From a virus: a stretch of DNA of 64,000 nt. Every line of letters begins with the position of its first letter. Within the stretch, counting starts at the first letter, position 1. The stretch is from IMG/VR virus record IMGVR_UViG_3300033571_022405, positions 1 to 64,000 of that record; one strand, written 5' to 3'. Shown here piece after piece: positions 1-8,441 of this stretch. Made by a program: the position numbers and the translations under genes. Under the pieces are notes generated by a model, which had not been told where the DNA came from, searched no databases, and worked only from the letters and a program-made list of their open reading frames with translations.

Positions 1-60
1 CCTCTTAAAAAAGTGGTTGATACTATAGACAATATAGTTCCTCTTCCATGGAGAAAATAA
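1..60 (+). CDS. C-terminal end of an upstream gene (partial)
   Basis: The window opens inside a reading frame of 19 codons ending in VPLPWRK and the stop TAA at 58-60. The next gene starts at 62, only one base later, which is the tight spacing seen across the whole window. The fragment is too short to name a family. Confidence 0.5.
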   Translation, partial: PLKKVVDTIDNIVPLPWRK

Positions 61-61
61 A

Positions 62-385
62 ATGAATAAAAGCATTATTTGTTTATTGGGTGTTTCATTA
101 TTATGGTTCAGCGGACCATATTATGGATCTACGACCGCTCCAGTAACACTTGCTGGAGCTATTATTAAAAGCAAGCATTCAGACAACGCTGTTGTTAAAC
201 ACAAGCGCAAAGATTGTCCCGTTTGCAAAGGCAAGGGATGGTATATGAGTGGTGATGGTATTAAAAAAATAGAGTGTAATTATTGCGAACCAGAACAAGG
301 ATTGTCAACTCAAGCCGCGGCTGCCCCAGTCAAAAATGATTGTCCCAATGGTGTTTGCCCTATTAAAAAGCCACAAGGTAAATAA
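62..385 (+). CDS. Small secreted protein with DnaJ-like CxxCxGxG motif
   Basis: 107 residues. An N-terminal hydrophobic stretch after Lys3 (about residues 5-22) looks like a signal peptide, so the mature part is probably exported. It carries C52-P-V-C55-K-G-K-G and C72-N-Y-C75, spaced like half of a DnaJ-type zinc finger, then a last pair C94 and C99 near the C terminus. The start at 62 has GGAG at 50-53, 8 bases upstream. The gene precedes two small membrane proteins and may form an envelope-acting group with them. Similar small CPxCxGxGW proteins are, from memory, common in Planctomycetota. Function unknown; a zinc- or thiol-based role is inference. Confidence 0.7.
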   Translation: MNKSIICLLGVSLLWFSGPYYGSTTAPVTLAGAIIKSKHSDNAVVKHKRKDCPVCKGKGWYMSGDGIKKIECNYCEPEQGLSTQAAAAPVKNDCPNGVCPIKKPQGK

Positions 386-387
386 TA

Positions 388-786
388 ATGGATAATAAAG
401 AACAACTTAAAAATATTGCATTAAAAGTTTTAGAGAAGTCTAATCTTCCTAAGAATGATAATCATAGTTTCGACCCCTTTACTATTTTGATGATAATTAG
501 TATTATACTTACTTTGATAAGAATACTACAAGAATGCAATAAAAATAAATTGAATAAAGATTGCTCACTATCCGAGAAATACTCATTATATGGAGAACAA
601 GTAAAAGAGTATAGTGTTCGCCGAGGATGGTTTACTAAAATGAGAATCAAGAAACTCTTAAGAAGAGAAATGAAGCCTGATGATTATAATAAATATTCTT
701 TGTCAATAGTTAATAGTCTTTTAGACAACGGAGAAACCCTCACGGATGAAGAACTACAAACCCTAGTGGAGACAGCAAATGTTTAG
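388..786 (+). CDS. Hypothetical single-pass membrane protein
   Basis: 132 residues, no family recognised. Residues 31-47 form one hydrophobic helix that would span the membrane. A lysine/arginine-rich stretch (about 75-95) and an acidic C-terminal tail follow. It starts two bases after the previous stop with AAGG just upstream, and its 3' end overlaps the next gene by 8 bases, so the three small genes are probably co-translated. One membrane span with a charged tail fits a holin-like or spanin-like role, but nothing in the sequence proves it. Confidence 0.65.
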   Translation: MDNKEQLKNIALKVLEKSNLPKNDNHSFDPFTILMIISIILTLIRILQECNKNKLNKDCSLSEKYSLYGEQVKEYSVRRGWFTKMRIKKLLRREMKPDDYNKYSLSIVNSLLDNGETLTDEELQTLVETANV

Positions 787-1027
787 TTTATTAGTGTGGT
801 GTGTTTATGGTTTATTCGTGGGATCTATTGCTAAAAGCATAGTGCCCGGAGAAGAGAATTTTGGATTTATAAAAACCGTAGCTTTAGGCGTAGCTGGATC
901 CTATATGGGTGGAGCTATTCTATATTTAATAGGTAGTTACGATTCATTGTCTCCAGCCGGTTTATTTGCTGGTGCAGCAGGGGCTGTTTTATCACTAGTG
1001 TTATATAATAAGCTAACAACAAATTAG
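779..1027 (+). CDS. GlsB/YeaQ/YmgE-type (transglycosylase-associated) membrane protein
   Basis: 82 residues, almost all hydrophobic and glycine-rich, with about three membrane segments and the pattern VWCVYGLFVGSIAK...PG near the start, then GVAGSYMGG and a small-residue-rich last helix. This matches the small integral membrane family often labelled transglycosylase-associated protein (GlsB/YeaQ/YmgE), found in many bacteria and linked to envelope stress. The biochemical role of the family is not established. It overlaps the preceding membrane-protein gene by 8 bases. In a phage it could be a host-derived envelope modulator or part of lysis; both are inference. Confidence 0.75.
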   Translation: MFSLLVWCVYGLFVGSIAKSIVPGEENFGFIKTVALGVAGSYMGGAILYLIGSYDSLSPAGLFAGAAGAVLSLVLYNKLTTN

Positions 1028-1054
1028 TCAAAATATTACAAGAGTGTATTATAT

Positions 1055-1089
1055 CATAGATAGCTTATCTCGTATTATGGCTAACTATG
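1055..1089 (+). promoter_or_regulatory. Possible hairpin covering the start codon of the peptidase gene
   Basis: CATAGATAGC (1055-1064) and GCTAACTATG (1080-1089) can pair as a 10-base stem with one mismatch and a 15-base loop. The 3' arm contains the ATG (1087-1089) of the papain-like gene, and no Shine-Dalgarno sequence is visible in front of it. The pairing could restrict initiation, but the stem is AT-rich and weak, and chance pairing is possible in DNA of this composition. Confidence 0.25.
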
Positions 1090-2664
1090 TTAACACCCAA
1101 ACAATTATATTATCAATATTCTTTAAACCCCTGTATAAATTATGAGGGTGTGGGTACTCCTTATGACTTGATAAGGATGGTACAATTTTTGAAACATGTG
1201 AAGTATCCATGTTATAATAAAATTTCTCAAAAAATTGATGGTAGCGGAGCTAACCAATTAGGATTACCCTACAAGTTTTTGACCACTATAGATGCTGGAG
1301 CTTTTACAGAAATTCAACCCACTATTAAAAGCGGAACGTCCCATGCTGTACGAAACGGCTGTGATCTCGCCAGAGCGTGTGCCATAGAAGCTAGTAGGTC
1401 ATATACTAAATGGGAGCATCGAATGGCGACGGAATATTTAGAATATTTTTGTGGTAATTCTCTTTGGGATTGTTTGATGATGCTAGGACCAGATATTATA
1501 TCAGAAACAAATTTATCTGGTAGGGCTACTGGCTGTGGGGATATGAGTTGTATAGAAAATACAAAAAATGGAGGTACAATTATTGGTGCAGTTGGAGCGC
1601 CGCACTCCTGTGGTTTAGCTGAAGATGGGAGTAAAATATGCGGTAGTTGTGGAGCCTGTCCGGAAGACGATACTGGTGACAACCCTTGTTGTGGTGGAGA
1701 TTGTGTTCGCAGAATCAATGAATGTTGTGGAGGTCCAGGAACAAGTCGGTTTGATTTTTCGTATTTAGTACCGACTGAAGACAATTTATTTGGAGGAAAT
1801 GTTTTGTCTGGTTGGATTGATAAAATTTTGAAACACATAGGTATACTAAAAAGAAAAAGCTATGGGGGTTATGCTAATTTTATTAATAATACAGGATCTA
1901 ATTTTTATGCTTGTCATAATGACATGTTTCTAAAACATTTTCAATCATTAAATGGTTACGATTATATTAATAATACTGTTATAGAAATTAAAAAACAAAA
2001 CGAAGAAGACACTCAAAAATCTTTTTATGATTCATACGGCAATGTAGAGGATCTTAAAAATGTACAGAGAGCACGAACGATATCTGCTGTTACAACAAAT
2101 ATTATCTCTAGTGTTAAAGACTTATTATATAATGGATATGGTGTTTTATTATTTACTAACGTGGGTTTTCCAGACCAGAGGGACTCAACAGGTTTAACTT
2201 ATCCAGATAAAAATATTTATCATACATATAATATTATAGGATACGATGATACTAAAATTGAATATCCAGAATGTGTTTTTTTAATAGCTAATAGTTGGGG
2301 AGAATGGAATAGTGGAGGAGAACCTAGTTGGGGACCTATTCCTCCGGGTAGTTTTTTAATCACAGAAAGTCACTTAAATTGTATAACAAGATTCAATAGG
2401 GCTCCTGATTTTATAGATTGTCAAGATCAATATTGCCCACCGCCCTGTCTACCAGAAGATCAAAACAGGACCAGAGGTTGTACAGAACAAGGATCTTGTG
2501 TTCCTTTTGAGTGCTCAGACAGACAACGAGCATTTGGTTTAATAGTCGCATTGTCCCTAGTAGACGGCTTCCCTGCTCAAAATTTAGATTATAGACCTTT
2601 TTATCCTATACATAAATATAAATTATTAAATGATAATATGGGTCCTTTATATTTTAAACCCTAG
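1087..2664 (+). CDS. Papain-like (C1 family) cysteine peptidase with Cys-rich insert
   Basis: 525 residues. The papain fold is shown by an N-terminal segment ending in RNGCDLARACAIEAS, where C98 (or C92) is the likely nucleophile, the following YLEYFC segment, H379 in the YHTYNIIGYDD motif, and N402 in ANSWG, the classic Asn-Ser-Trp-Gly. The usual Trp after the catalytic Cys is absent (Ala instead). Residues about 150-215 are an insert full of cysteines (CGSCGAC, CCGGDC, ECCGG), and the C-terminal 80 residues are also Cys-rich. There is no signal peptide. It lies just before a repeat-built structural protein, so it may be a virion-associated protease or maturation enzyme. Fold confident, role uncertain. 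Confidence 0.75.
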   Translation: MLTPKQLYYQYSLNPCINYEGVGTPYDLIRMVQFLKHVKYPCYNKISQKIDGSGANQLGLPYKFLTTIDAGAFTEIQPTIKSGTSHAVRNGCDLARACAIEASRSYTKWEHRMATEYLEYFCGNSLWDCLMMLGPDIISETNLSGRATGCGDMSCIENTKNGGTIIGAVGAPHSCGLAEDGSKICGSCGACPEDDTGDNPCCGGDCVRRINECCGGPGTSRFDFSYLVPTEDNLFGGNVLSGWIDKILKHIGILKRKSYGGYANFINNTGSNFYACHNDMFLKHFQSLNGYDYINNTVIEIKKQNEEDTQKSFYDSYGNVEDLKNVQRARTISAVTTNIISSVKDLLYNGYGVLLFTNVGFPDQRDSTGLTYPDKNIYHTYNIIGYDDTKIEYPECVFLIANSWGEWNSGGEPSWGPIPPGSFLITESHLNCITRFNRAPDFIDCQDQYCPPPCLPEDQNRTRGCTEQGSCVPFECSDRQRAFGLIVALSLVDGFPAQNLDYRPFYPIHKYKLLNDNMGPLYFKP

Positions 2665-2679
2665 TATAATATAATTTAT

Positions 2680-5403
2680 ATGACACAACCGTCTTCTCCA
2701 GTCTTTTGTAATCCTAATAATTGGTACAAAGACGATCAGTTATCAAAACCAAACCGAGCTATTCCCAGAAATGAAATAGATGATGCAAGCATTATACCGA
2801 CTAATTATATTTTAAATTTATCTATTGATTCATGTTTTAATCGTATACCTTTATTAGAATTTACTAATTTAAAAATTATAGCTGGTACATTAATTGATCC
2901 AGAAGACCCGGTTTATTTTTCTTTTGGGTGCGAGAGAATGGAAGGGGAGATATTAATTATAGACCCCTACATACTATGTGAACACTGGGAATCAGACAGC
3001 GTGTGTGAGTGGTCTATTGCATCTTTATCTATAGATAGTGGAATTATTAAACATACTGTATTAGATATAGCTAAGTCGGGACTCATCTTGAATTCGCAAC
3101 TCGAAGACTGTTATATCAGCACAGAGACTGTTCAGTTTGTTAATACAGACATAACTAAAAGAAGAGAACAATTTCAAAATATTATACAAAGCACCTCTGG
3201 CATCTTCGACGCTTGCGATATTCAAGATAGTGGCATTTTGTTGGATGGCACATTTAGTTTTATTAACAACTCGATATCTATTGCTAGTGGATATGGTAAT
3301 TTTACTTTTGACAACAGCACAAATAACGGAGTTCTTGATGGCAAACTATTATTTATTAATAGTACTAATAATGGCGTTTTAAGTGGTCCTGTTGTTTTTT
3401 CTGGTAGTAATAATTATAGTACTTGTGTGGGTCCTACTATTTTTATTGATTCTAATAATTACGGTATCGTTTCTGGCTATAGTCAATTTTTAGGATCTTC
3501 TACTAATTATGGAGCTGTAGATGGCTTAAGTCTTTTTAGTGGGAATGCATCTAATTATGGCAAGCTTTTAAATAATACTAAATTTATTTTTGCTAACAAT
3601 TATGGTAAAGTTTTAGGCAATTCAATTTTAGAATATTCCACCAATCACGGTACTTTGACGAGTGGCTCCTGCGACTTCAGAAATTCTGCAAATGCTAGCA
3701 GCGGATCAATAGATGGCATCGGTATTATCAATTTTAATATGTCTTCAAATAATGGTGACATTTCTAGTGACGCTACTTGCAATATTCAGTTTTCAGATTT
3801 TTCTACAAACAATGGACATATTACCGGCTCCGGTATAAAAATAGAATTTTTAAATAATTCTCATAATGAAAACGATCTATCTCAGATTAATACATGCATA
3901 TTTCAATCTGGCTGTGAAAATAGGGGTAATGTTACAGATATTACTAATTGTATTTTTCAAAACTCTCCAAATAAAGGAAGTATTAATCAAGCCAAAAACA
4001 TCGCTTTTGATAGTAAAGCTTTGAATAATAATAGTATTAATGGTTCCAATTTAATTTATTTTTACAACCAATCACATAACCTAGGAACAATAAACGGTAG
4101 ACAAATATATTTTTATAACGGATCAAATAATGGCGCAAGCGGTAATATTAGCCAAGGCTCGGGATATTTCTATAGCAGCGGCATTAATTCTGGAACCATA
4201 AGACACGGATTGTTTTATGACAGTAGTTCTAATAAAAAGATAGTCAGTCTTTCTGGATCATTTTATAATCAATCTAAAAACTCAAATAAAATACAGTCTC
4301 TGGGTAATTTTTATGACAGATCCGTGTCGGACGTTGATGGCAGTGGTGTTAATATGTATTTTAATGGCAACAGCATAAATCAAGGATTGGGTGATTTTTG
4401 TTATTTTAGTGGAAGTAGTGTTAATAGTGGTATAATTAAAAATGGATCATTTTATAATGTTAGTAAGAATTATGGATCCGTAATAGAGGCTGCTATTTTT
4501 GGAAATGAAAGCAAAAACTATGGCATGGCGAACCTAGTCAATTTTATTGGAAATAGTCAAAATTATGGAACAGGTTTATCTGCTAGTTTTTTTTCTGAAA
4601 ATGCTATTAACTATAAAACCTGTTATGAAGCACAATTTGGCTTATATTCTATCAACAGAGGAGAAGTTGATTTAGGTACTTTTATTAATAGTGGAATTAA
4701 CGAGGGTAACATTTTATCTAGGGCTAAATTTTATAATTTTTCATCTAATAAGTCAGATATAGACGGTTCTATTATAGAATTTTTTGATTATAGTCAAAAC
4801 TTATCAAGTATTGAGTCTCAACAAAAAAATATTAAATTTTATAATTATTCTATTAATTTAGGTAGTATTAATAATGCTAATAATTTATTGTTTAATGACT
4901 CCAGTAAAAATAAAGATAACATTAAATTAAATGGCACAGTTACATTTAGTGGGGTTTTAGCAAACAACGAGGGCAATATCACTGGATCCGGTAATGTGTC
5001 ATTCTATTTTGGAACAAATAGTGGCAGTCTAGACAATGTGGGTGTCGTTACTTTTAATAATGCTACTAATGCCGGAAACACCAAAACCACATCTTATTTT
5101 ACTTCTAACAGTAATAATTTTGGAGCTTTGCTAGAAGGTTATTTTAATAGCGATAGTTATAACTTTGGTAAGGTACAGTTTGGTACATTTAGTTCCAGCA
5201 CGAACCAAGGAGATTTAAATCGTGGATTTTTTTCAAGATCAAACAATTATGGTACGATTCAATCTTCTGGTTATTTTATCAACTATTCTAATAATTATGG
5301 TTCTGTACTAGGTAATGCTGTGTTTGTAAGCGGCTCATGCAATTATGGAAACGTGGCTGGTGAAATTACATCAGATAACAGTTGTGTAGACAATCTCGAA
5401 TAA
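2680..5403 (+). CDS. Repeat-built beta-solenoid structural/adhesin protein
   Basis: 907 residues. About the first 200 form a non-repetitive head domain with several cysteines. From about residue 200 to the end the chain is a tandem repeat of 15-16 residues with consensus N-[YNH]-G-x-[VIL]-x-G-x-x-x-F-x-x-x-[SN], for example NNGVLDGKLLFINST followed by NNGVLSGPVVFSGSN. By spacing there are roughly forty or more copies. Regular Gly, Asn and hydrophobic positions predict one beta-solenoid coil per repeat, as in elongated fibres and adhesins. No Shine-Dalgarno sequence is clear; the AT-rich gap to the peptidase gene is 15 bases. Probably a virion appendage or surface protein; it lies on the strand opposite the main tail genes. 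Confidence 0.7.
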   Translation: MTQPSSPVFCNPNNWYKDDQLSKPNRAIPRNEIDDASIIPTNYILNLSIDSCFNRIPLLEFTNLKIIAGTLIDPEDPVYFSFGCERMEGEILIIDPYILCEHWESDSVCEWSIASLSIDSGIIKHTVLDIAKSGLILNSQLEDCYISTETVQFVNTDITKRREQFQNIIQSTSGIFDACDIQDSGILLDGTFSFINNSISIASGYGNFTFDNSTNNGVLDGKLLFINSTNNGVLSGPVVFSGSNNYSTCVGPTIFIDSNNYGIVSGYSQFLGSSTNYGAVDGLSLFSGNASNYGKLLNNTKFIFANNYGKVLGNSILEYSTNHGTLTSGSCDFRNSANASSGSIDGIGIINFNMSSNNGDISSDATCNIQFSDFSTNNGHITGSGIKIEFLNNSHNENDLSQINTCIFQSGCENRGNVTDITNCIFQNSPNKGSINQAKNIAFDSKALNNNSINGSNLIYFYNQSHNLGTINGRQIYFYNGSNNGASGNISQGSGYFYSSGINSGTIRHGLFYDSSSNKKIVSLSGSFYNQSKNSNKIQSLGNFYDRSVSDVDGSGVNMYFNGNSINQGLGDFCYFSGSSVNSGIIKNGSFYNVSKNYGSVIEAAIFGNESKNYGMANLVNFIGNSQNYGTGLSASFFSENAINYKTCYEAQFGLYSINRGEVDLGTFINSGINEGNILSRAKFYNFSSNKSDIDGSIIEFFDYSQNLSSIESQQKNIKFYNYSINLGSINNANNLLFNDSSKNKDNIKLNGTVTFSGVLANNEGNITGSGNVSFYFGTNSGSLDNVGVVTFNNATNAGNTKTTSYFTSNSNNFGALLEGYFNSDSYNFGKVQFGTFSSSTNQGDLNRGFFSRSNNYGTIQSSGYFINYSNNYGSVLGNAVFVSGSCNYGNVAGEITSDNSCVDNLE
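3250..5370 (+). repeat. Tandem 15-16 codon repeats (NxGxVxGxxxF)
   Basis: Coding repeat inside the 907-residue protein. Units of 45-48 bases recur in register, marked by the Asn-Tyr/Asn-Gly triplet. The copies are diverged in DNA and protein, so this is an old array kept for structure rather than a recent expansion. Confidence 0.8.
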
Positions 5404-5446
5404 CTCTAGATCCTTGACTCGATCTGTCTTTTTTCTATTACATGAT

Positions 5447-5908
5447 ATGAGACCTAGCTGGCAAGAATATTTTATTGGTTTGGCACACGCGGTGTCGATG
5501 CGTAGTCATGACCTACAAACCAAACACGGATGTATTATTACAGACTCTAACAATCGCATTTTAGGCGTTGGGTACAATGGTTTTCCCAAGGGTCTAGACG
5601 ATTCACAGCTACCTAAAACCAGACCAGATAAGTATCCTTGGATGATTCATGCTGAAAGAAACGCCCTATCTAATTGTACTATTAGGCCAGAAAATGGAAT
5701 AGCTTATGTTACTGGCCAGTCATGCAACGATTGTATCATGGCTTTGTGGCAAGAAGGAGTTACTAAAGTTTTTATGAAACAAGGACACGGCACACACCTA
5801 TTTGACCAAGAACAACAAAACAGATTTGATTTATTTATCAAAATGAGTGGCATGAGTATTGAATATATCAATCCTGATCTATCTTGGCTGCAAGGAATAT
5901 CTATATGA
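5447..5908 (+). CDS. dCMP deaminase (zinc-dependent cytidine/deoxycytidylate deaminase)
   Basis: 153 residues from the ATG at 5447. Converts dCMP to dUMP, the substrate for dTMP synthesis. The start MRPSWQEYF is typical of the family. H68-A-E70 supplies the zinc-binding His and the catalytic Glu, and S-C93-N-D-C96 supplies the other zinc ligands, with Ser where many homologues have Pro before the first Cys. The frame stays open upstream to a TTG at 5414, but the extra residues do not fit the family. The gene ends in an ATGA overlap with the first glycosyltransferase. Together with the dUTPase at 14142 it pushes pyrimidines towards dUMP. Confidence 0.92.
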   Translation: MRPSWQEYFIGLAHAVSMRSHDLQTKHGCIITDSNNRILGVGYNGFPKGLDDSQLPKTRPDKYPWMIHAERNALSNCTIRPENGIAYVTGQSCNDCIMALWQEGVTKVFMKQGHGTHLFDQEQQNRFDLFIKMSGMSIEYINPDLSWLQGISI

Positions 5909-6540
5909 TATCTTATTGTATTTCTACATACCAAGAAAAAAATGAAATTACCCAGCTCCTTAGTCTATTAAAGACTCACAAAACAGACAATGAAGAAATC
6001 ATAGTTTTGCAAACATATCAAAGAGATCTCGAAAAGATGTCTAGTTTATATACTGAAATTCAAGATATAATAAAATCTATGTCTGTTGATAAGTATGCAG
6101 AGTTTCATTTTGAAAATAATTTTGCTGAAATGAAAAACTATATGAATTCTTTAGCATCACAAAAATATATTTTTAATTTGGATGCTGATGAGCTTATAGA
6201 ACCAAAAACGCTTTTGACATACAGAGAAATACTTAAAGAAGCACAGGATATAGATCTATATCATTTGCCAAGAATTAATATTGTTGAAGGATTAACGCCA
6301 GAAGATGTAAAAAAATGGTCATGGAAAACCAACGAGTTTGGCTGGGTTAATTGGCCAGACTATCAACCTAGAATCTATCGAAATTCACCCTCCATTAAAT
6401 GGGAGGGTAGAGTTCATGAGCACATCACAGGACATACACAGAACGCAGTAATTAAAGCCTCCCCCGATCTTGCTATCATACATAAAAAAAATATTCTTAA
6501 ACAAAGAGAACAGAATACCTTTTATGAGACTTTAACATGA
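5905..6540 (+). CDS. Family 2-like glycosyltransferase (GT-A)
   Basis: 211 residues from ATG 5905, which overlaps the dCMP deaminase stop (ATGA). Begins with the GT2-type strand MISYCISTYQEKNEI, has the nucleotide-sugar/metal motif N91-L-D93-A-D95-E, and later WEGRVHEHI, the His-containing acceptor-side motif common in short GT2 enzymes. It should transfer a sugar from an activated donor in the cytoplasm; donor and acceptor cannot be read. It is the first gene of a seven-gene glycan module and overlaps the methyltransferase gene at 6537 by four bases. Confidence 0.85.
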   Translation: MISYCISTYQEKNEITQLLSLLKTHKTDNEEIIVLQTYQRDLEKMSSLYTEIQDIIKSMSVDKYAEFHFENNFAEMKNYMNSLASQKYIFNLDADELIEPKTLLTYREILKEAQDIDLYHLPRINIVEGLTPEDVKKWSWKTNEFGWVNWPDYQPRIYRNSPSIKWEGRVHEHITGHTQNAVIKASPDLAIIHKKNILKQREQNTFYETLT

Positions 6541-7142
6541 AAAAACACATTATACAAATTGGTGCCTGTGGAGGTAAAGATGAATTAATGAGTGCTGTTG
6601 GTCTTCGTATTGATAATACTCAAATACATTTGATAGAACCTCTAGAATCTAATTTTAAAAGACTTAAAGAAAATTATGAGCCGTTTACATTACTAAACGA
6701 TATAAAATTTTATAATTGTGCTATATCAAACTATACCGGAAACTTAGAATTATATTATCAAAAAGAACTAAGAAACAATATAAATAATCTTGATGAACAC
6801 TGCTCATTCAACCATGATCATTTGGTGACGCACGGGCACTCTGGTAACATAGCTGTAGTAAGAGTTCTGTGTTATAGCTTCACAGATTTTATAGCTCATA
6901 ATGGACTAGATGGTATAATAGAGCATTTATATATCGACACGGAAGGCCATGACTGTGACATTATATTAAGTATCGATTTTAATAAGCATAATATTAATAA
7001 TATTACTTTCGAAGCGGTGCATAGTGATGGTCCATTTAAGTCTGGTTCTAAACTACAAAAAACCATAGACTATTTAAAAGAAAATAATTATCAAGTGATT
7101 AAACATAACAATTTTGACATTACTGTAAGTAAACTATTATAG
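6537..7142 (+). CDS. FkbM-family SAM-dependent methyltransferase
   Basis: 201 residues. SAM-binding motif I is IIQIGACGG (5-13), followed by HLIEP (31-35) at the end of strand 2. The FkbM signature LYIDTEGHDCDII occurs at 131-143. FkbM enzymes O-methylate sugars or polyketides, so a glycan methyl-capping role fits its place among glycosyltransferases. The start overlaps the previous gene (ATGA at 6537). The length is typical for the domain alone. Confidence 0.85.
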   Translation: MKKHIIQIGACGGKDELMSAVGLRIDNTQIHLIEPLESNFKRLKENYEPFTLLNDIKFYNCAISNYTGNLELYYQKELRNNINNLDEHCSFNHDHLVTHGHSGNIAVVRVLCYSFTDFIAHNGLDGIIEHLYIDTEGHDCDIILSIDFNKHNINNITFEAVHSDGPFKSGSKLQKTIDYLKENNYQVIKHNNFDITVSKLL

Positions 7143-7150
7143 GGTTTAAT

Positions 7151-7738
7151 ATGTTTGAGTTTGACTATTTATCATCATTAGAAGATACAGATAAGTTTAG
7201 AGGTAGTATTTTATTAGATGCTAAGGCGGGACATAACTATAAAAATTTATATAATTCTGTTTTTATAACAAAACCAGAAACCATACTAGAAATAGGAACA
7301 GCTTCTTGTGGCTTTGCTAAATTTTTAAGAGACAATAAGATTGGTAAATTTTTAGTAGGAGCAGATCTAACCAAAGGCATTATTTCTCATCATATACCAT
7401 CTAAACTAATTTGGTGTGATTTATTTGATGATTTTTATGAGGGAGATGTCTCTTTAGATATTTTTTTAGACTGGTTACGCAACAAGCAATATTCATTTGA
7501 TCTAATAATAGACGATGCTTCTCATGAGTCTTCTCTCCAAAAACACTTGGTTAACACGTGTACTCAATTTTTATCTCCTAAAGGCGTCTATATTATAGAA
7601 GACATTATTTCTCATGAAGTAGCTGTAGATGTTTTTTCCTCAATACCTACACATTTAAGAAGTAAAGCATCTATTTATAACGCCAGCTTATCCATCAATA
7701 GATCAGACGATATCTGTATTATTATAGACTTAAGATAA
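7151..7738 (+). CDS. Class I SAM-dependent methyltransferase (CmcI-like)
   Basis: 195 residues. Motif I is LEIGTASCGFAKFL (46-59), then VGADLTK, and FDLIIDDASHE (116-126) followed by YIIEDI. The IDD.SH pattern is typical of CmcI/cephalosporin-hydroxylase-like and related sugar methyltransferases. AGGG lies just before the start. It is the second methyltransferase in a row, suggesting a glycan methylated at two positions or two acceptors; this is inference from context. Confidence 0.8.
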   Translation: MFEFDYLSSLEDTDKFRGSILLDAKAGHNYKNLYNSVFITKPETILEIGTASCGFAKFLRDNKIGKFLVGADLTKGIISHHIPSKLIWCDLFDDFYEGDVSLDIFLDWLRNKQYSFDLIIDDASHESSLQKHLVNTCTQFLSPKGVYIIEDIISHEVAVDVFSSIPTHLRSKASIYNASLSINRSDDICIIIDLR

Positions 7739-7742
7739 AATT

Positions 7743-8441
7743 ATGCACATTATATACAGAATATCTAATAATGGTTACAAAAAAAATAAACCAAATTACA
7801 TAAATAACTATTCCTGTTTTCATAATTTTTGTAATATTTTTCATAACTATCTGGCTAATTTATATATTATTGCCGATAACGTTAGTGGACAAACACTAGA
7901 GTTTTTAAGTAGCAAAGTTGATTATAAAAATATTCATTTAGTTTCTGTTGGGCACGGAGCCGGTACTTTTAATATCGCCCTAGATATGGCTCTCAAGCTG
8001 CCTTCAGAAGCCCAAATATATTTTGTAGAGAACGATTATCTACATAAGCCTCTGGCTGATAAAATTTTATTAGAAGGCTTTGGCCTTAATTTTCCTTTTA
8101 TTACTCTATATGATCATCCAGATAAATATCTTGACCCAGAATTAGGAGGAAATCAATTCTGTAAAGGGGGTGCTGAAAATACTAGGGTGTATTTAACATC
8201 GTCATGTCATTGGAAAATTACTAATTCCACAACCATGACATTTGCTAGTACAGGAGAAAACATAAAAAAATACGAGCAAATATTAAGGAAATGGACATCC
8301 TCTACACACCCTAACGACTTTCAAATGTTTATAGAACTTATGCAAAATCAAGCTTTTTTAATTTCTTCTATTCCGGGCTATAGCACTCATGGTGAAACAG
8401 AGTGGTTGTCTCCACTAGCCGATTGGGGCTCTTATGCTTAA
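7743..8441 (+). CDS. GT-A-like glycosyltransferase
   Basis: 232 residues. The N-terminal half reads like a GT-A nucleotide-binding domain: a hydrophobic strand with IIADN, then GHGAGTFNIAL, then IYFVENDYLH (92-101), in which E96-N-D98 stands at the place of the DxD metal motif. The C-terminal half has aromatic and polar acceptor-like segments, ending in a sequence with GETEWLSP. It starts 4 bases after the methyltransferase and overlaps the next gene by 8. Family assignment rests on this motif only. Confidence 0.6.
   Translation: MHIIYRISNNGYKKNKPNYINNYSCFHNFCNIFHNYLANLYIIADNVSGQTLEFLSSKVDYKNIHLVSVGHGAGTFNIALDMALKLPSEAQIYFVENDYLHKPLADKILLEGFGLNFPFITLYDHPDKYLDPELGGNQFCKGGAENTRVYLTSSCHWKITNSTTMTFASTGENIKKYEQILRKWTSSTHPNDFQMFIELMQNQAFLISSIPGYSTHGETEWLSPLADWGSYA

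Noticed and set aside
1314-1838. 174-residue open frame on the - strand inside the peptidase gene
   Set aside because: It is a shadow of the Cys-rich coding region: Pro/Ser-rich, no ribosome binding site, no family, and the sense frame has clear papain motifs.
2665-2670. TATAAT before the 907-residue gene as a promoter
   Set aside because: It lies only 9 bases before the ATG and no -35 hexamer is found at the right distance; AT-rich chance match.
3250-5370. CRISPR-like or short-sequence DNA repeats
   Set aside because: The periodicity is at codon level with diverged DNA, no conserved spacer/repeat boundary, and a continuous reading frame.
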